Both the position numbers and the translations under genes were made by a program. Under the pieces are notes generated by a model. That model saw nothing but the letters and a program-made list of their open reading frames with translations, was not told where the DNA came from and searched no databases. Positions 11,185-22,266 of a stretch of 64,000 nucleotides of DNA are shown one piece after another (the first letter of the stretch is position 1; each line of letters starts with the position of its first letter). The DNA is from Rhizodiscina lignyota (Eukaryota; Ascomycota; Dothideomycetes; Aulographales; Rhizodiscinaceae): positions 186,001 through 250,000 of the forward strand of contig ML978124.1 in assembly GCA_010015805.1 (NCBI GenBank), written 5' to 3'.

Positions 11185-13193
11185 ATGGTCTTCCATTTGG
11201 TCATATTGATCTTTGCAATAACAATTCCGTTCGCAGAAAGTCTCTTTGAAGAGCGAGAAGGCCTTCGAAAGCCTCCCAACATGGACCACAAAGATTTCGA
11301 CTTCATCATTATTGGAGGTACGCCTTTCTGGGTACATGCCGAGGCGGCAGGCGAGCTCTAATATAACACCAGCTGGGCCGGCGGGCTGTGCTCTTGCTGC
11401 AATACTAGCTCGGGCTCGCACACATCCTTCTGTGCTGCTTCTTGAAGCTGGCTGTGAGAATACAAACCTCTCATTACGCATTGATGGCGAGCGCCAATTC
11501 GCATCGGCGAACAAAGCTGTGGACTGGGGTTATTCTACAGTCCCACAAGAGCACCTGGGTGGACGAACTTTTCCTTATCCTCGCGGTAAAGGCTTGGGTG
11601 GAAGCAGCGTTGTCAACTATGAAGCATTCACTGTCGGGCCAAAAGACGACTACGATGAGTGGGCAGAGAGAGTGGGAGACCCTGACTTTTCCTGGAAACG
11701 TATGCAGACCAGATTCCGGAGGCTGGAGACGTACCACGGACCACCGAAGGCATATCAGAAGTATGTGAATCCTCATGAACACAACCATGGACAGCATGGA
11801 GATCTGCAGGTTGGATTTCCTCCAACTTGGGAGAAGGATCTCCCGGAGCTCCTTGACATCTTTGAGAAGATTGGAGTTGAAATGAATGATGATATCAACT
11901 CTGGAAATCCGATTGGCATGGGAGTCAGTCCAAACTCTGCGTTTAATGGTACAAGGTCTACAGCAGCAGATCTTCTGCAAAATGCTCCACCTAACTTGGT
12001 GATCAAGACGGACACCCCAGTGACGAAGGTCATATTCAAGGATTCAACTGCTTTGGGGGTTGAAACAGAAGATAAAAAGTGTGAGTTCTCCTACAATCCG
12101 TCTCATCTCATCAGAGTTATTGACCAGAGCCCCAGACTTAGCTTCCAAGGATGTAATCCTGTCGGCCGGCGCCTTCGACACACCGAAAATCTTAATGCAT
12201 AGTGGTATTGGCCCCGCCGATGAATTGCAGAACCACGGAATTCCAGTCGTACATGATCTGCCGTTCGTGGGTAAGAATTTGCGCGACCATTTGGGGTGCT
12301 TTACGTTGTTCAAGCGTGCGAACGAAACAAGTGATCGAGGGGAGTACTTCAGCAACCCATCTGCCATTGAAGCCGCGAAAGAGCAGTGGCTCAAAGATCG
12401 AACTGGTCCATTGTCGCTCTTTGGATGTACGATGGGGATGGGATTCTTCAAATCTGACTCGATTTACTCATCAAAGGAATTTTGTGAGCTGCCAAAGGAG
12501 CAGCAAAGACATCTGCGCCAGGAGACGGTGCCTGTATGGGAAGCCTTTTCGGTATGTCTTCAAAGCAAGCCTCCGATACTCATGCCAGCGTGACTGACTA
12601 TTTTCAACACTGTAGCATTTGCTCTTTCCTCAAGGCCGCGGCCTTGAACCCACGCAGGACTATTGGGCATTACTGATCGTCCTGCTGAACTTGCAGTCCA
12701 CTGGAGAAGTCCGCCTGCAATCTTCGGACCCTGCCGTTCCCCTTTTGTACGATTTCGAGTATCTCAGTCACCCATACGACCAGCGCATTGCTATCGAGGC
12801 CGGTCGTGCGTATATGGGTCTGATTAATAGTTCTGAATTCCAGAACGCTATCAAGGAGCCTTTCCTGGCGCCAAAGTCTGAGAGCCAAGAAGACATCATG
12901 GTCAGTCATCCAGGGTCGTACCACAATAGGAATATTGAGTCTGACAATTATCTTAGGCCTTTTTCAAGGGTATGTTGAACCCTGTATATCACGCTATGGG
13001 AACGGTGAAGATGGGAAAGAAAGAAGATCCGGAGACTTGCGTTGACAACACATTCTCCGTCCAAGGGGTGAAGAATCTGCGAGTCGCGGATATGAGCATT
13101 GCGCCATTGCTTTTCAATAACCATCCGCAGTCGACCGCATACGTGACTGGAATGACTCTTGCTGACAAGCTCATTGACGAGTACAAGCTTTAA
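11185..13193 (+). CDS. Secreted GMC (glucose-methanol-choline) oxidoreductase, five exons
   Basis: Exons 11185-11317, 11373-12080, 12142-12551, 12616-12900 and 12957-13193 give 590 residues, the usual GMC size. A hydrophobic N-terminus ('[19 protein letters not shown]') is a likely signal peptide. The FAD-binding loop is 'FIIIGGAGPAGC', formed across the first splice. The GMC signatures follow: '[16 protein letters not shown]' and '[21 protein letters not shown]'. The C-terminus carries 'HAMGTVKMG', with the likely catalytic histidine, and '[12 protein letters not shown]'. It should oxidise an alcohol or sugar outside the cell and release H2O2, which could feed extracellular peroxidases such as the one at 29.8 kb. 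The substrate cannot be read from the sequence. Confidence 0.92.
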
Positions 13194-13572
13194 GTATATC
13201 GTTACTCATCCTTTGGTAAAACGGCACCATATCTCTTTCAACGCGACTATCAATTTCATGCATGTGCACACGCCGCACACACCGAAACGGCGTCATTAAG
13301 AACAGTAATAGTCGGATAGAATTTGGACCTTGCCTTTTGGAATCTCAGGATCCATATTATACAGCCATAAAGCTCTCTTCAATCGCGACTTCGCTTGCAA
13401 ACTTTCAACTGTATCACCCTCCGTGGTTCTATGCACATACACTGCTCCCAATGGCGTATACTCATATCACTTGTGCGAATCCGCCTGATCGATGCGTGCT
13501 GCATGATCTTGAATTAACACTTGAATGAAGCCACTCAATCAAAACTGTCAAGTTCGAGCTGCAGCCTTAATT
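13194..13572. other. Convergent 3' flanks
   Basis: Spacer between the GMC gene and the fumarate reductase gene, which point at each other. No gene or repeat seen. Confidence 0.6.
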
Positions 13573-15117
13573 TCACAAATCTACTTTGGATAAATACTTT
13601 GCAACATTCTCTCCCGCTGTTCGCCCGAAAACAACACACTCTAACAACGAACTTCCGCCCAACCTATTTTCACCATGGATCCCACCCGTAATCTCTCCCG
13701 CTGCCCAAAGTCCCTCGATAGGGCCCCCCTCTGCTTTCACTACCTCTGCATTCGTGTTGATCCAAGCACCGCCCATGGTGAAGTGTATTACAGGTGTGAC
13801 GTCGCCAACATAGAAGAAGTCGTCGTCTTTAATGGGTGCTCTACTCGACCAATGCCCGAAAGCCGCGCGGCCATGAGGGTCTGCAGAGGCGCCAGAAACG
13901 ATGTCGCCATAAGCCTGTAACTCTGCTCTCATTGTAGCATCCATTTCTGCCGCACGAACTTTGCACATAAGGTTCTTGAAGATGTAAAAGTCGACGTGAG
14001 TCTGTGCTGCTTGATAGGCACCCTCATCCAATACAAGCTGCACATCCCACTGCTTTGGATTCTCACTCTTGCTCTCCATGCTCATAATAACCCCCGTGAC
14101 TTCAAGCCTCGTCGCTAACTCGTTGACAAAGCGTTTACCGTCTCTGTTGAGCAACACACCGCCTTCAGCGCGTAACGCCTCAGCAGCAAGAAACTTGTTC
14201 ATGTTGCTCCTGTTTGCAGGATCAATAAAGCCTGTCGGATGGATCTGCACGAATCCCATGTCTACGAGTTTGGCTCCAACATCGGTGAGAAGCTTATGTG
14301 CCCCGGGGCGTGGATCGTTCGTTGAGGGAAAGTTTCCCAAATCAGGCCGGTACTCTTTCAGCATGCCTGCAGAATCGCCCGCAAAGCCTCCCGCGGTGAA
14401 AATAACCGGCCCTTCCAGCGACTCCTCCTCGACTCCAGACCGTCGATATCGTACACCGTTCACTCTTCCCTTCTCGTCACGCAATATCTTCACGACTTCA
14501 CTCTCTCCACGTAACTCAAACAACGAAGTTCCCTGCAGCTCTTTCAACAAAGCACTCACAATTGCATATCCTGGGGGTATTTTCCCTTTCCCCCGATGCG
14601 TCCTTGCCCTCGAATGTCCCCACAACTGCGCAGTACGACTGAGATCCACGCCCATGCCATTTACAAGCCATTCAATCGCCCCCGCTGACTCGCTCGTCAG
14701 TTTTCGAACCAGTGGCTCCCTCCTATCTGCTTCACCGCCTTGAGCGAACACAGAACCAGCAGATTTTATTGTATCAGCCGCAAACAAATCTACGCTATCG
14801 CCAGGTCCGCTCTGGAAGCGTGTTGGGGCGCCATTGATGCCTGAAGATGCTTTGATGGAGTTTCCGCCTGGCTTGGCGGCGCGGTCAAGGAGAATTACGG
14901 GGATATGGTGGGACAGTAGCGTCGATGCTGCTGAGAGGCCCGCAAGGCCAGAGCCGACGACTATGGCTTTCTTATTAGCCATATTTATGGAGATTGGTGA
15001 ATCCGGGTATGGTGTCTTGTCTGCTATGAAGGTCTTCCAGAGAAGGGCGATAGAGACGAAGAAGATAGGTGAGAGAATGATTGCGCGTCGATACATATGT
15101 CCTACGGGGCTTGTCAA
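13573..15117 (-). CDS. FAD-dependent fumarate reductase, Osm1-like
   Basis: Single exon, 514 residues. The FAD-binding motif is 'AIVVGSGLAGLSAASTL', followed by 'PGGNSIKASSGING', which is characteristic of the soluble fumarate reductase family. Active-site segments 'QIHPTGFIDP' and 'GGAWINTNAEV...LWAAGEITGGIHGENRLGGSSLLEC' are present. The protein has an N-terminal hydrophobic helix (about residues 10-26, 'RAIILSPIFFVSIALLW') and a second in-frame methionine right before the FAD domain ('ISINMANKKAIVVG', residue 46). Yeast Osm1 is known, from memory, to use alternative starts for different compartments; the layout here would allow the same. It transfers electrons from reduced FAD to fumarate and helps redox balance under low oxygen. 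It diverges from the membrane-protein gene at 15797. Confidence 0.92.
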   Translation of the reverse strand: MTSPVGHMYRRAIILSPIFFVSIALLWKTFIADKTPYPDSPISINMANKKAIVVGSGLAGLSAASTLLSHHIPVILLDRAAKPGGNSIKASSGINGAPTRFQSGPGDSVDLFAADTIKSAGSVFAQGGEADRREPLVRKLTSESAGAIEWLVNGMGVDLSRTAQLWGHSRARTHRGKGKIPPGYAIVSALLKELQGTSLFELRGESEVVKILRDEKGRVNGVRYRRSGVEEESLEGPVIFTAGGFAGDSAGMLKEYRPDLGNFPSTNDPRPGAHKLLTDVGAKLVDMGFVQIHPTGFIDPANRSNMNKFLAAEALRAEGGVLLNRDGKRFVNELATRLEVTGVIMSMESKSENPKQWDVQLVLDEGAYQAAQTHVDFYIFKNLMCKVRAAEMDATMRAELQAYGDIVSGASADPHGRAAFGHWSSRAPIKDDDFFYVGDVTPVIHFTMGGAWINTNAEVVKAEGGPIEGLWAAGEITGGIHGENRLGGSSLLECVVFGRTAGENVAKYLSKVDL

Positions 15118-15796
15118 GCGGCCACACCGGCCTTTTAAAGACTTGTGACGTGTGCTGAGGTGAACATTGGAGAGGTTGCGTGACCATCATCTGACATTGG
15201 CATCAGTGACTATGAAAGCAAGCCTTACATCTACCTTAGTTTGGAAACCGGGAGTAAGCACAGTATGCACCGATCTCAGTGAGAAGATACAAGATATACT
15301 ATGGAACTGTGTCGTCCTCTTCATTGTAGTTCGATGGGGATACTCCGTACATCGCTCAATCTCAGTTCCGCATTTCACTCCTGTCAATTCACGCTAAACC
15401 TAGTTTAGCACTTGTGGGTCCGCTGAGACCCATTTGGTCCAAACGGGCCAATCAGAGCCCGCATACGGACACCCTAATTTCTACCCAGACATATAGCGTA
15501 TAGTTATAATATATGAGATCGCACGGTAGGAATTGACATGAAATGAATCGACGCTTGATTGTACCCCGTATGACTACCCAAACTCAGTGAGTGTGCAAGA
15601 GTTTTGCACCAGGGGCGGTCCAAACTGCCAAGGCGCTAATCCTGATTGGAATGAGGTACGTATGATATAGAGTAATTAGCACGTGATCTTCCGAGGCTCC
15701 CGTCTGACCTTCATTGTTGATGTTCGACAGCAAATTTACAACTTTACAACGAATCTAGTTTACCGTCTAATTTGCGGTATTCGAAATAACTTCAGG
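15118..15796. other. Divergent promoter region
   Basis: 680 bases between divergent start codons. No recognised coding sequence or repeat, and no convincing TATA box in either direction. Confidence 0.5.
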
Positions 15797-16757
15797 ATGC
15801 TCATCGAACTCCCATACAGTCTTCATAGTCGCTACGCGTCGATTGCAATCGCGTGGACCGTCATCATTATTCCTCCAACTTTCCTAAACGTGGGCTTGTT
15901 CTACGGCCTTTGGTATGGCAGGCCAGACATGGATCGAATTCTTGGTACGCTCTTCCTTAAGGAAAAGCCTTATTGAGCACGCGCTTACTCACAGGGATAC
16001 AGTCTTGACGATACCGACCGCAGTACTTGGAATCTTTACTGCCATCGCAATAATAGAGCGGGTGTGGAAGCTGACCCGGTTCTCCCCTGGATACCGTCCG
16101 CTTAAGTCGCCACGATATGCTCTCGACATTTTCCAATGGGGATACTTCGCTGCTTTGATCTTGATTTCCGCTTTGATCGCTTCCGCGCTCTCCAGGGGGG
16201 ATAGCGATCACGATGAGCATGAATTGCAGATTCGTCTGGTCTCCATGTCAGCATCTGTGCTCATGTACTTCCTGGCTACTCTCACTTTGCTGTCATTGAT
16301 TCTCAACTTTCTTGAGGTCAAGCTGCCATTTCGATTTGGCAGCCTGGAGGCTGGAAATGTACTGCGGCCAGCCGTGTACTACGTCGTCGAAGATATTGTA
16401 GCGGTGGACGGAAATGGTGGGACTGAGTATCGAGAAGCATTCGTAGCGCGATACAACAGTAGCCCAATATTTCGGAGCATGATTTGGAGGGTTAGTGTGA
16501 TGTGGATGGTGGCATTCTACGTCTTTGCTGGTCTTTTCACAGTTCTTGTGTTTAAGTTGGCGGCAGCAGCTGTCTATGCTATTGGATGGGCGGGTCCTTT
16601 CCCGTTGGCAGGGCTCATGGCTATATGGACGATATTTTATGTCAAGTCTCAATTGAAAAAGGAGAGAGACGCAGAGGAGGAGGCCTTGATAGACTCTGGT
16701 CCTGCTCGGAGAGCACCCGAAGACGAGAGGACACCTTTGCTTAATAGTACTGCCTAG
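15797..16757 (+). CDS. Polytopic membrane protein with acidic dileucine tail
   Basis: Exons 15797-15944 and 16003-16757 (intron 15945-16002; a nearer AG at 15993-94 would put a stop in frame) give 300 residues. Six hydrophobic segments are visible: around residues 12-35, 51-72, 90-108, 125-147, 200-225 and 232-250. The C-terminal tail is charged and ends near 'EDERTPLLNSTA', which fits an [D/E]xxxLL vacuolar or endosomal sorting signal. I do not recognise the family; the layout is reminiscent of fungal vacuolar membrane or ABC-transporter N-terminal segments. It is divergent from the fumarate reductase gene. No function is proposed. Confidence 0.8.
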
Positions 16758-17248
16758 ATCTTATAATATTGTATCCAGGGAAAGCCTCAATACATACCCT
16801 TATATCGATATTTTGATACACTGGATGCGCGCCGTTTGGAGGGCGGCACTCTGGTGTTGAAAATGAAATCGGCGAGAATATACCGTACGCAGCGGGAACG
16901 AATAGTAAGTAGAAGAGAGCACATCACGTTAGAATTGCAAGTAAGGACCATCGTAAACCAATGGCTTGACAATTTCCATCTACGAAATACGCTAGCGATA
17001 TCTGCGCCTTGGTATATGAGTTGAACATAATGTTTTGAGTTGAATTTGCGCATCCTCTGTATTAGCAGGATGACAGAGTATTGGATAGAAATTACAGGTT
17101 AGACCAGAAAGCAAGCGCCTTTCCAAAACGGAGCTCCCATCAAGGCCATTCCAGAATCAAGATATTACAGGCGCCACTTCAGCATGTCTGCGCGCCCGAT
17201 ACAGTTGAGTCACAAACGCCGGCCGTTAGAGACTCTGCAGACGAAAAG
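16758..17248. other. Convergent 3' flanks
   Basis: Spacer between two genes that point at each other. No gene or repeat recognised. Confidence 0.5.
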
Positions 17249-18809
17249 TCAATATCTGCTTTCGCCATCCCAGGGAGGATCTGGATCCTGAAGGTGCAAC
17301 TGCTGTTCCGTCAGATGCAGTTCACGTATAATCGTCGGCATATCGTGTCCCCGGAAAAAATCCTGATGATAGTCCGCTAATGTCATCTCGACTGAAGATC
17401 GAATAGAGGAGTCTGTGCTTCCCATCCAAGCCATACAGACAAAAAACGGAATGGAACAAGCCCCAAGAGGTCTATATTTCTCTGCGGGTTCCACAAGAGT
17501 TAGGATCTCTTTGGAAAAGAACAATAACTCTGTACTGAGGCTCATGTTGGTTATGTCGATAACGCTTAGAACGATGTTTAAAATGATAGAGATGGCGAGG
17601 ATCAAGCCGTATTGTCGTTCAAATTGAGCATGGTTCCGTCTGACTGGAGCAAATGGTGAGATTTTATCTCCGGCACCGCTCTGGATGAATTCGAGTCGCT
17701 CCGCTTGAAAGTCTTTGAGTGCTGTTTTCAGTGTTTGATAGTTTTCAGTCATCTCGTCTAAAAGTTCTGGATCCTCGATTTGTCCGCTGAGTACGGCTTT
17801 TCCGCGGTGCATGTAACTGGGGACCCGGCAGAGACAACGCAAGGCTATACTTGCAGTCTTCTCTTGTTGCCAGTAATCTTCGACGAGAACTTTCCATTCT
17901 TCGAAAGTGAAATCGATCTTGCTGTTAACAAGTCCCTCCAAAAGCTTAGGTATGAATTAGCAAAGCCACGGTTAAACAGCGATTCACATGAGAGCACATA
18001 CCACAGTGGCTCTCAGAGACAGGAACAACTTCTTTTCAAAGTCGTCCCGCATAGCAAAATTCCTTCGAGCCTTCAGGATCTGAGCGGCACCTTCACTATG
18101 GCCTGTGAAGCGCCCTCCGGTGAAGCCAATAAAGCTCTAGTAACATGTTCAGTGTGTTAACTCAAAACCCAGACCATGCCACTCACTTGACTTATTAAAA
18201 GAAGATACACAGAGCAAATTGTTTCCGGAGCACCCGCCTTTGCGGGATCATCCAAATATTCCCTGAGTTTGCTGAGCGCGAGGGAATACTTGTCCAAAGC
18301 ACCTGCGGTGACATCCCCACGGGAGCATAAGACCGAGTGTGCCTCGACCAAGGCTGCGGCTGAAGTATCCAGTGCTTGATTAGTGCCCAGACGTCGCGGA
18401 ATTTCTTCCAAATAGTCGCCAAATGACCATGCCAGGTTGTACCTCAAATCGGTCGATGCTTTGATCATGTCGCCGAATGCAATAGACAGTGAGTCCACTT
18501 CATTGCTGGGGGATCGTCGGACTCGCTCAACCTTGTTATCGCTGTGGCTACGGCTTGTGGCTGCGCTAGAACTTCCTTCGCTGGGTGAGTGGGAACCAAA
18601 TGGCCGTTGTTCTTTGAATTGGTATCTTCGCTCTCCAGATCCAATACATGGGATCTGAAGACGGGTGCACCGTGAACATGAAGGTTTGCCCTGGTCGCAC
18701 TATGTCTCTTATAAGTCCACAGTTCAATGCGGCAATATAAACATTAACATACCTTTTTCTTCTGTTTGCGGCATGCCTCGCAGCCACGTCCAGATGGCAC
18801 TCCTGGCAT
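17249..18809 (-). CDS. Zn2Cys6 binuclear-cluster transcription factor, four exons
   Basis: On the minus strand the exons are 18809-18753, 18699-18187, 18136-18002 and about 17944-17249, giving 466 residues. The zinc cluster is split by the first intron: exon 1 ends 'RGCEACRKQKKK' and exon 2 opens 'CDQGKPSCSRCTRLQIPC', which restores all six cysteines with regular spacing, followed by the expected basic linker 'GSGERRYQF'. The rest has the loose helical middle region usual for these regulators ('FTGHSEGAAQILKARR', 'LLEGLVNSKIDFTFEEW'). It should bind DNA as a dimer and control nearby or distant metabolic genes. Direct neighbours are a membrane protein and an RTA1 gene, with a BVMO 3.5 kb further on; regulation of any of these is only a guess. 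Confidence 0.93.
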
Positions 18810-20161
18810 GATGATTCAATAGTTCGACTCTAAGCTGTAACAAAAGTCCAACGGTCTGAAAATGTAATTGCACGAACTTTGCTAGAATCTGTGCATTCCA
18901 AGGAGAGGCTGCAAATTGGTCCGGACTTGGATCTAACTTAAATGTCTACGCACTGAATCGGCATTTACGTCATTGGGTAGAGTTATTTTCATCGCTGTTG
19001 TACAAGACTGCGGAACTATGGCGAAGAGATACTGTTTGCCAGGAGGTGGAAAAGACGTCTCAGGGAAGACATTTCAGCCTCGAGCACAGCCGCAGTTCGG
19101 AATTCGAGCCGTTCCATGGCTGTGTACGCCAGGGACAACTGTATCTCGGAGACATCTGTCAATCAGGGTTCAAGGGGGCACACTATGACTGGTAGGGTTC
19201 TGTATAACAGACAGACGATCGCCAATGCAACTAAAAGATCAACTCATGTGAACAGCAGACTCGGAAGAAGTGTGAGGTCAAATACTGGAAGTCGAGGGCC
19301 GCGAGAGTCGTATATATCTGCAGAAACTATTAATTTTGTCGCGAGCATCTTGTGTGACATGATATTACTTACTCCTGCTTCAAACAGTTCTTTGCGCCGC
19401 TGTGTGGCATATTTGCGGTGCTTCAATTACTCGCAAGAGCGAAATGCACGAAACGGGTGTGAGCCGCTCCACGTTGAGCCATCATGGTAAGGCGTTCATG
19501 ATGGATCAAATGGATCAAATGATCGACAGGAGCAGCACTCTCATATTCCACATTTGAATGACTCTTCGTATTCGAGTTTGAGGTCTCGAAAGATTTTCCA
19601 TGCAGGTCGACGTCAAACGGCGCAGCCACAACTAACCCTTTTTGGTCTCACCCAGCGCTCCGGGGTTCACCCGTAGTTTGTCCGTATTTAACCGCGCGTT
19701 TTCACGCGTCGGCCAGTGCTGAAACTCCCAGAATAACTCCTAAAAGCGTGCTAATCACTCTGCGACTCTATCCGAACAGCTCTGATACGCCTTCGCCACC
19801 TGTCCCGGCTTGCTTCTTGGCCCGGGGGAGCATATCAAAGTTAAGTTGGAGCCTTCAGCTACCTAACCCCTTTCGGTCTCACGCTGCGCTGCACTGCTTC
19901 TGAGCCTTATGGGCTGTGAAGTCATGCCAAGTCTCGCGATACTAATTGCTAGCTTGGAGGATCTAATGTTCCATGTTGGAAACTTGATGAAATTGAAATA
20001 CCACGTCGAGCCACAGTGCTCTGGCTATAAGTAAACGAAGCTTCATGTTTGTTGCGAGGAATCTAATTCCTCTTGATAAGCAACATCGATAATAACTCTA
20101 AACATTTCTGCATTTCTGTATCTTGTCGTTTTTCTTCTCTAATTTTCTCCGGTGTTAAGCA
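18810..20161. other. Divergent intergenic region with a degenerate repeated motif
   Basis: 1.35 kb between the regulator and the RTA1 gene. A motif beginning 'CTAACCC(T/C)TTT' and running through 'GGTCTCAC' occurs twice, near 19632 and near 19863, in the same orientation. It may be the trace of an old mobile element, but no end structure or coding piece supports this. A 9-base unit (atggatcaa) is doubled near 19500. Just before 20162 the sequence is pyrimidine-rich, as in fungal promoters. Confidence 0.45.
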
Positions 20162-21265
20162 ATGTCTTCAGACACCACCATCACAAACTACTACGCTTAC
20201 AATCCAAGCCATGTCCTTCCGATCGTCTTTGCCGTGCTAATTGGCATCTCCTTAATTGTGCACACTTGGCAGAACTTGTTAGTTGTCCACTATCTACGTC
20301 GGAGATGTTAAATTACTGACATTAACTTCAGTCGCTATCGTTTCTGGAGAGTGACGTTTTGGATGACATGGGGAGGGACTGTGTTTACCGCAGGCTGGAT
20401 TTCACGTGTCTTTTCAAGCTACGATACGGGGAGCAAAGGCCTCTACATTGCTCAGACTGTCCTTGTCCTTGCCGGGCCGCCGATCTATGCGGCTTCTGAA
20501 TACAACATCCTCGGCCGGCTCATGCTCTATCTACCGATGCATGCTCCAATGAACCCGAACCGCCTCGTCTACTTCTTCATCTACCTCGGAGCTCTGGTTG
20601 AGAGTCTAACGGCCGCAGGCGCATCCAAGATGAGTTCTGCTGGAGATGATAGGTCACAGTTACGGAGCGGCGGCACTCTACTGGCTATCAGTCTCATCCT
20701 CCAGGGTGTCGTTGAATGCATCTTCTTCAGCATGGTCGTATGGGTTCATCATCGCGCCGCGAAGGCCAAGATGGTCACGCCCAAAGTTCACACTCTCTGC
20801 ATCATGCTCTACGGGACCTCGGCGCTCATCTTACTACGGTGCATCTTCCGCGCCATCGAAAAGTTCAGCACCCTCAATATCCTCAGCGCGGAACCTTGCA
20901 GCGGAATCTGCGACGCAGTCCAAAGACACGAGTGGTATCTCTACGCCTTTGAAGCCGCGCCAATGGTTCTCTACACATACTGGCTCAACATCATCCACCC
21001 TGGAAGGATTTTGCCCGAAAAGACCAAAACCTTCCTCGATTTTGACAGAGTCGAGCGTGTCGGTCCGGGATGGAAGGACAGGAGATCTGTATGGATGACT
21101 TTCATTGATCCGTTCGATCTTGGAGGCAAGGCCAGCGGCCAGATCGGTCATGAGCAATTCTGGCTGCAGCCAGATGACTGGCCAGCAGCCAACGACATAA
21201 AACCCGAGGCCGTGACAGGGAGCAATCTGAATAAAATCGTCCAACAGCCCCCCCAGAGCGTGTAG
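20162..21265 (+). CDS. RTA1-like membrane protein (lipid-translocating exporter family)
   Basis: Exons 20162-20277 and 20332-21265 (intron 20278-20331) give 349 residues. Seven hydrophobic helices are visible, beginning 'HVLPIVFAVLIGISLIVH' in exon 1 and 'RVTFWMTWGGTVFTAGWISR' in exon 2. Family landmarks include 'LAGPPIYAASEYNILGRLM', 'FFIYLGALVESLTAAGASKM', and the later 'LRCIFRAIE', which ends with an 'HEWYLYAFEAAPMVLY' stretch typical of RTA1 proteins. Members are plasma-membrane proteins linked in yeast to resistance to toxic lipids and 7-aminocholesterol. The gene diverges from the Zn2Cys6 regulator. Confidence 0.93.
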
Positions 21266-21623
21266 ACTATTAAGGAGTGAAAGTTATGTCTTCTTGTCAG
21301 CGTCGGTGCCTGGATTCGGTTACTGTACTCCTAGCCAGAAAATAGTCCCCGAGACTACAGTGTTGAACGAGTCAGTCAAGCCACACGGCTAGGAGTCGCC
21401 GTAGGCTTCGGAGTCTTAATTTCCGATGCCTTTCTCCTTGTTTTAGTGTATATAATCGGTTAGGGAGCCCTCTTCCCCCTCGTCCCTCTCTATCCTTTAA
21501 TTCACAAGCTTTCTAAGCCTTTTCGAGAACGCTCGCTATATTCATCAATATTTCGTGAGATTCGTTCGACACACAGGACTGGGTAATAGTTGCTTATTGT
21601 TCTTCGCAGCACTGTTGGTTTTG

Positions 21624-21657
21624 TCTCCGAGAGTTTTATGTCTCCGAGAGTTTTATG
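21624..21657 (+). repeat. 17-base perfect tandem duplication
   Basis: The unit gtctccgagagttttat occurs twice, back to back. It is noncoding and probably replication slippage. Confidence 0.8.
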
Positions 21658-21793
21658 TCGCGCGACAAATGCATCTAATAAATTTGCATGACGCAACTTT
21701 TTACAAATGACCACGACCTTGGAATTTCAAACCCCTTGGGGCCAGTTGCATTGTGACTATGACAACCGATTGCCCCGACTCCGACACTCTTAG

Positions 21794-21950
21794 AATCGAT
21801 CCAATGAATCATAACAATATTGCGCATCAGGAATTGATCCAGCGAATCACATAACAAAATCGCGCACAAGGAATCGACCCAGCGAATCACATAACAACAC
21901 TGTGCATAAGGAGTCGATCTGGCGAATCGCATAACAATATTGCGTGTAAG
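21794..21950 (+). repeat. Four-copy minisatellite, period about 40 bases
   Basis: Four head-to-tail diverged copies of a unit built as 'AATCGATCC-AGCGAATCAC-ATAACAATATTGCGCATAAGG'. Copies begin near 21794, 21832, 21872 and 21912; the first is about 38 bases, the others 39-40. Copies differ at roughly 10-25% of positions. The run lies about 320 bases before the BVMO start codon. It may be a neutral minisatellite or a repeated protein-binding site. Confidence 0.85.
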
Positions 21951-22266
21951 CAACATGGGCGTGCAGGTAGAAAGGAATAAGATACTCCATCTTTTGTCTT
22001 GTGTTTCGACAGCATGTTCGTTAAGAATTCTATACCACCTGAAAATAAGTTCTTGATGACACGGTTTGTATCATTATAAGTAGCCTCGAATTCCTCACTT
22101 TCTTATTCTAGCTCGGAGTGGCATTTGTTCTGCCCTTTCCTTTCTTGGTTTTCCCCCCTTCTGTGTTCCATTCTCCCTTTTCTCTGACTGATACAAGATT
22201 AGCTGAAGCAATAAGGGACCTCAGATTTCTTTCAGCATTAAGCAGCCGACCACAATCAGTCCAATC

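Larger units (their letters stand above)
21266..22266. other. Intergenic region with a minisatellite; BVMO promoter
   Basis: 1 kb between RTA1 and the monooxygenase. It holds the two tandem repeats listed separately, then a C/T-rich tract at about 22095-22195, consistent with a promoter close to the start at 22267. Confidence 0.6.
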
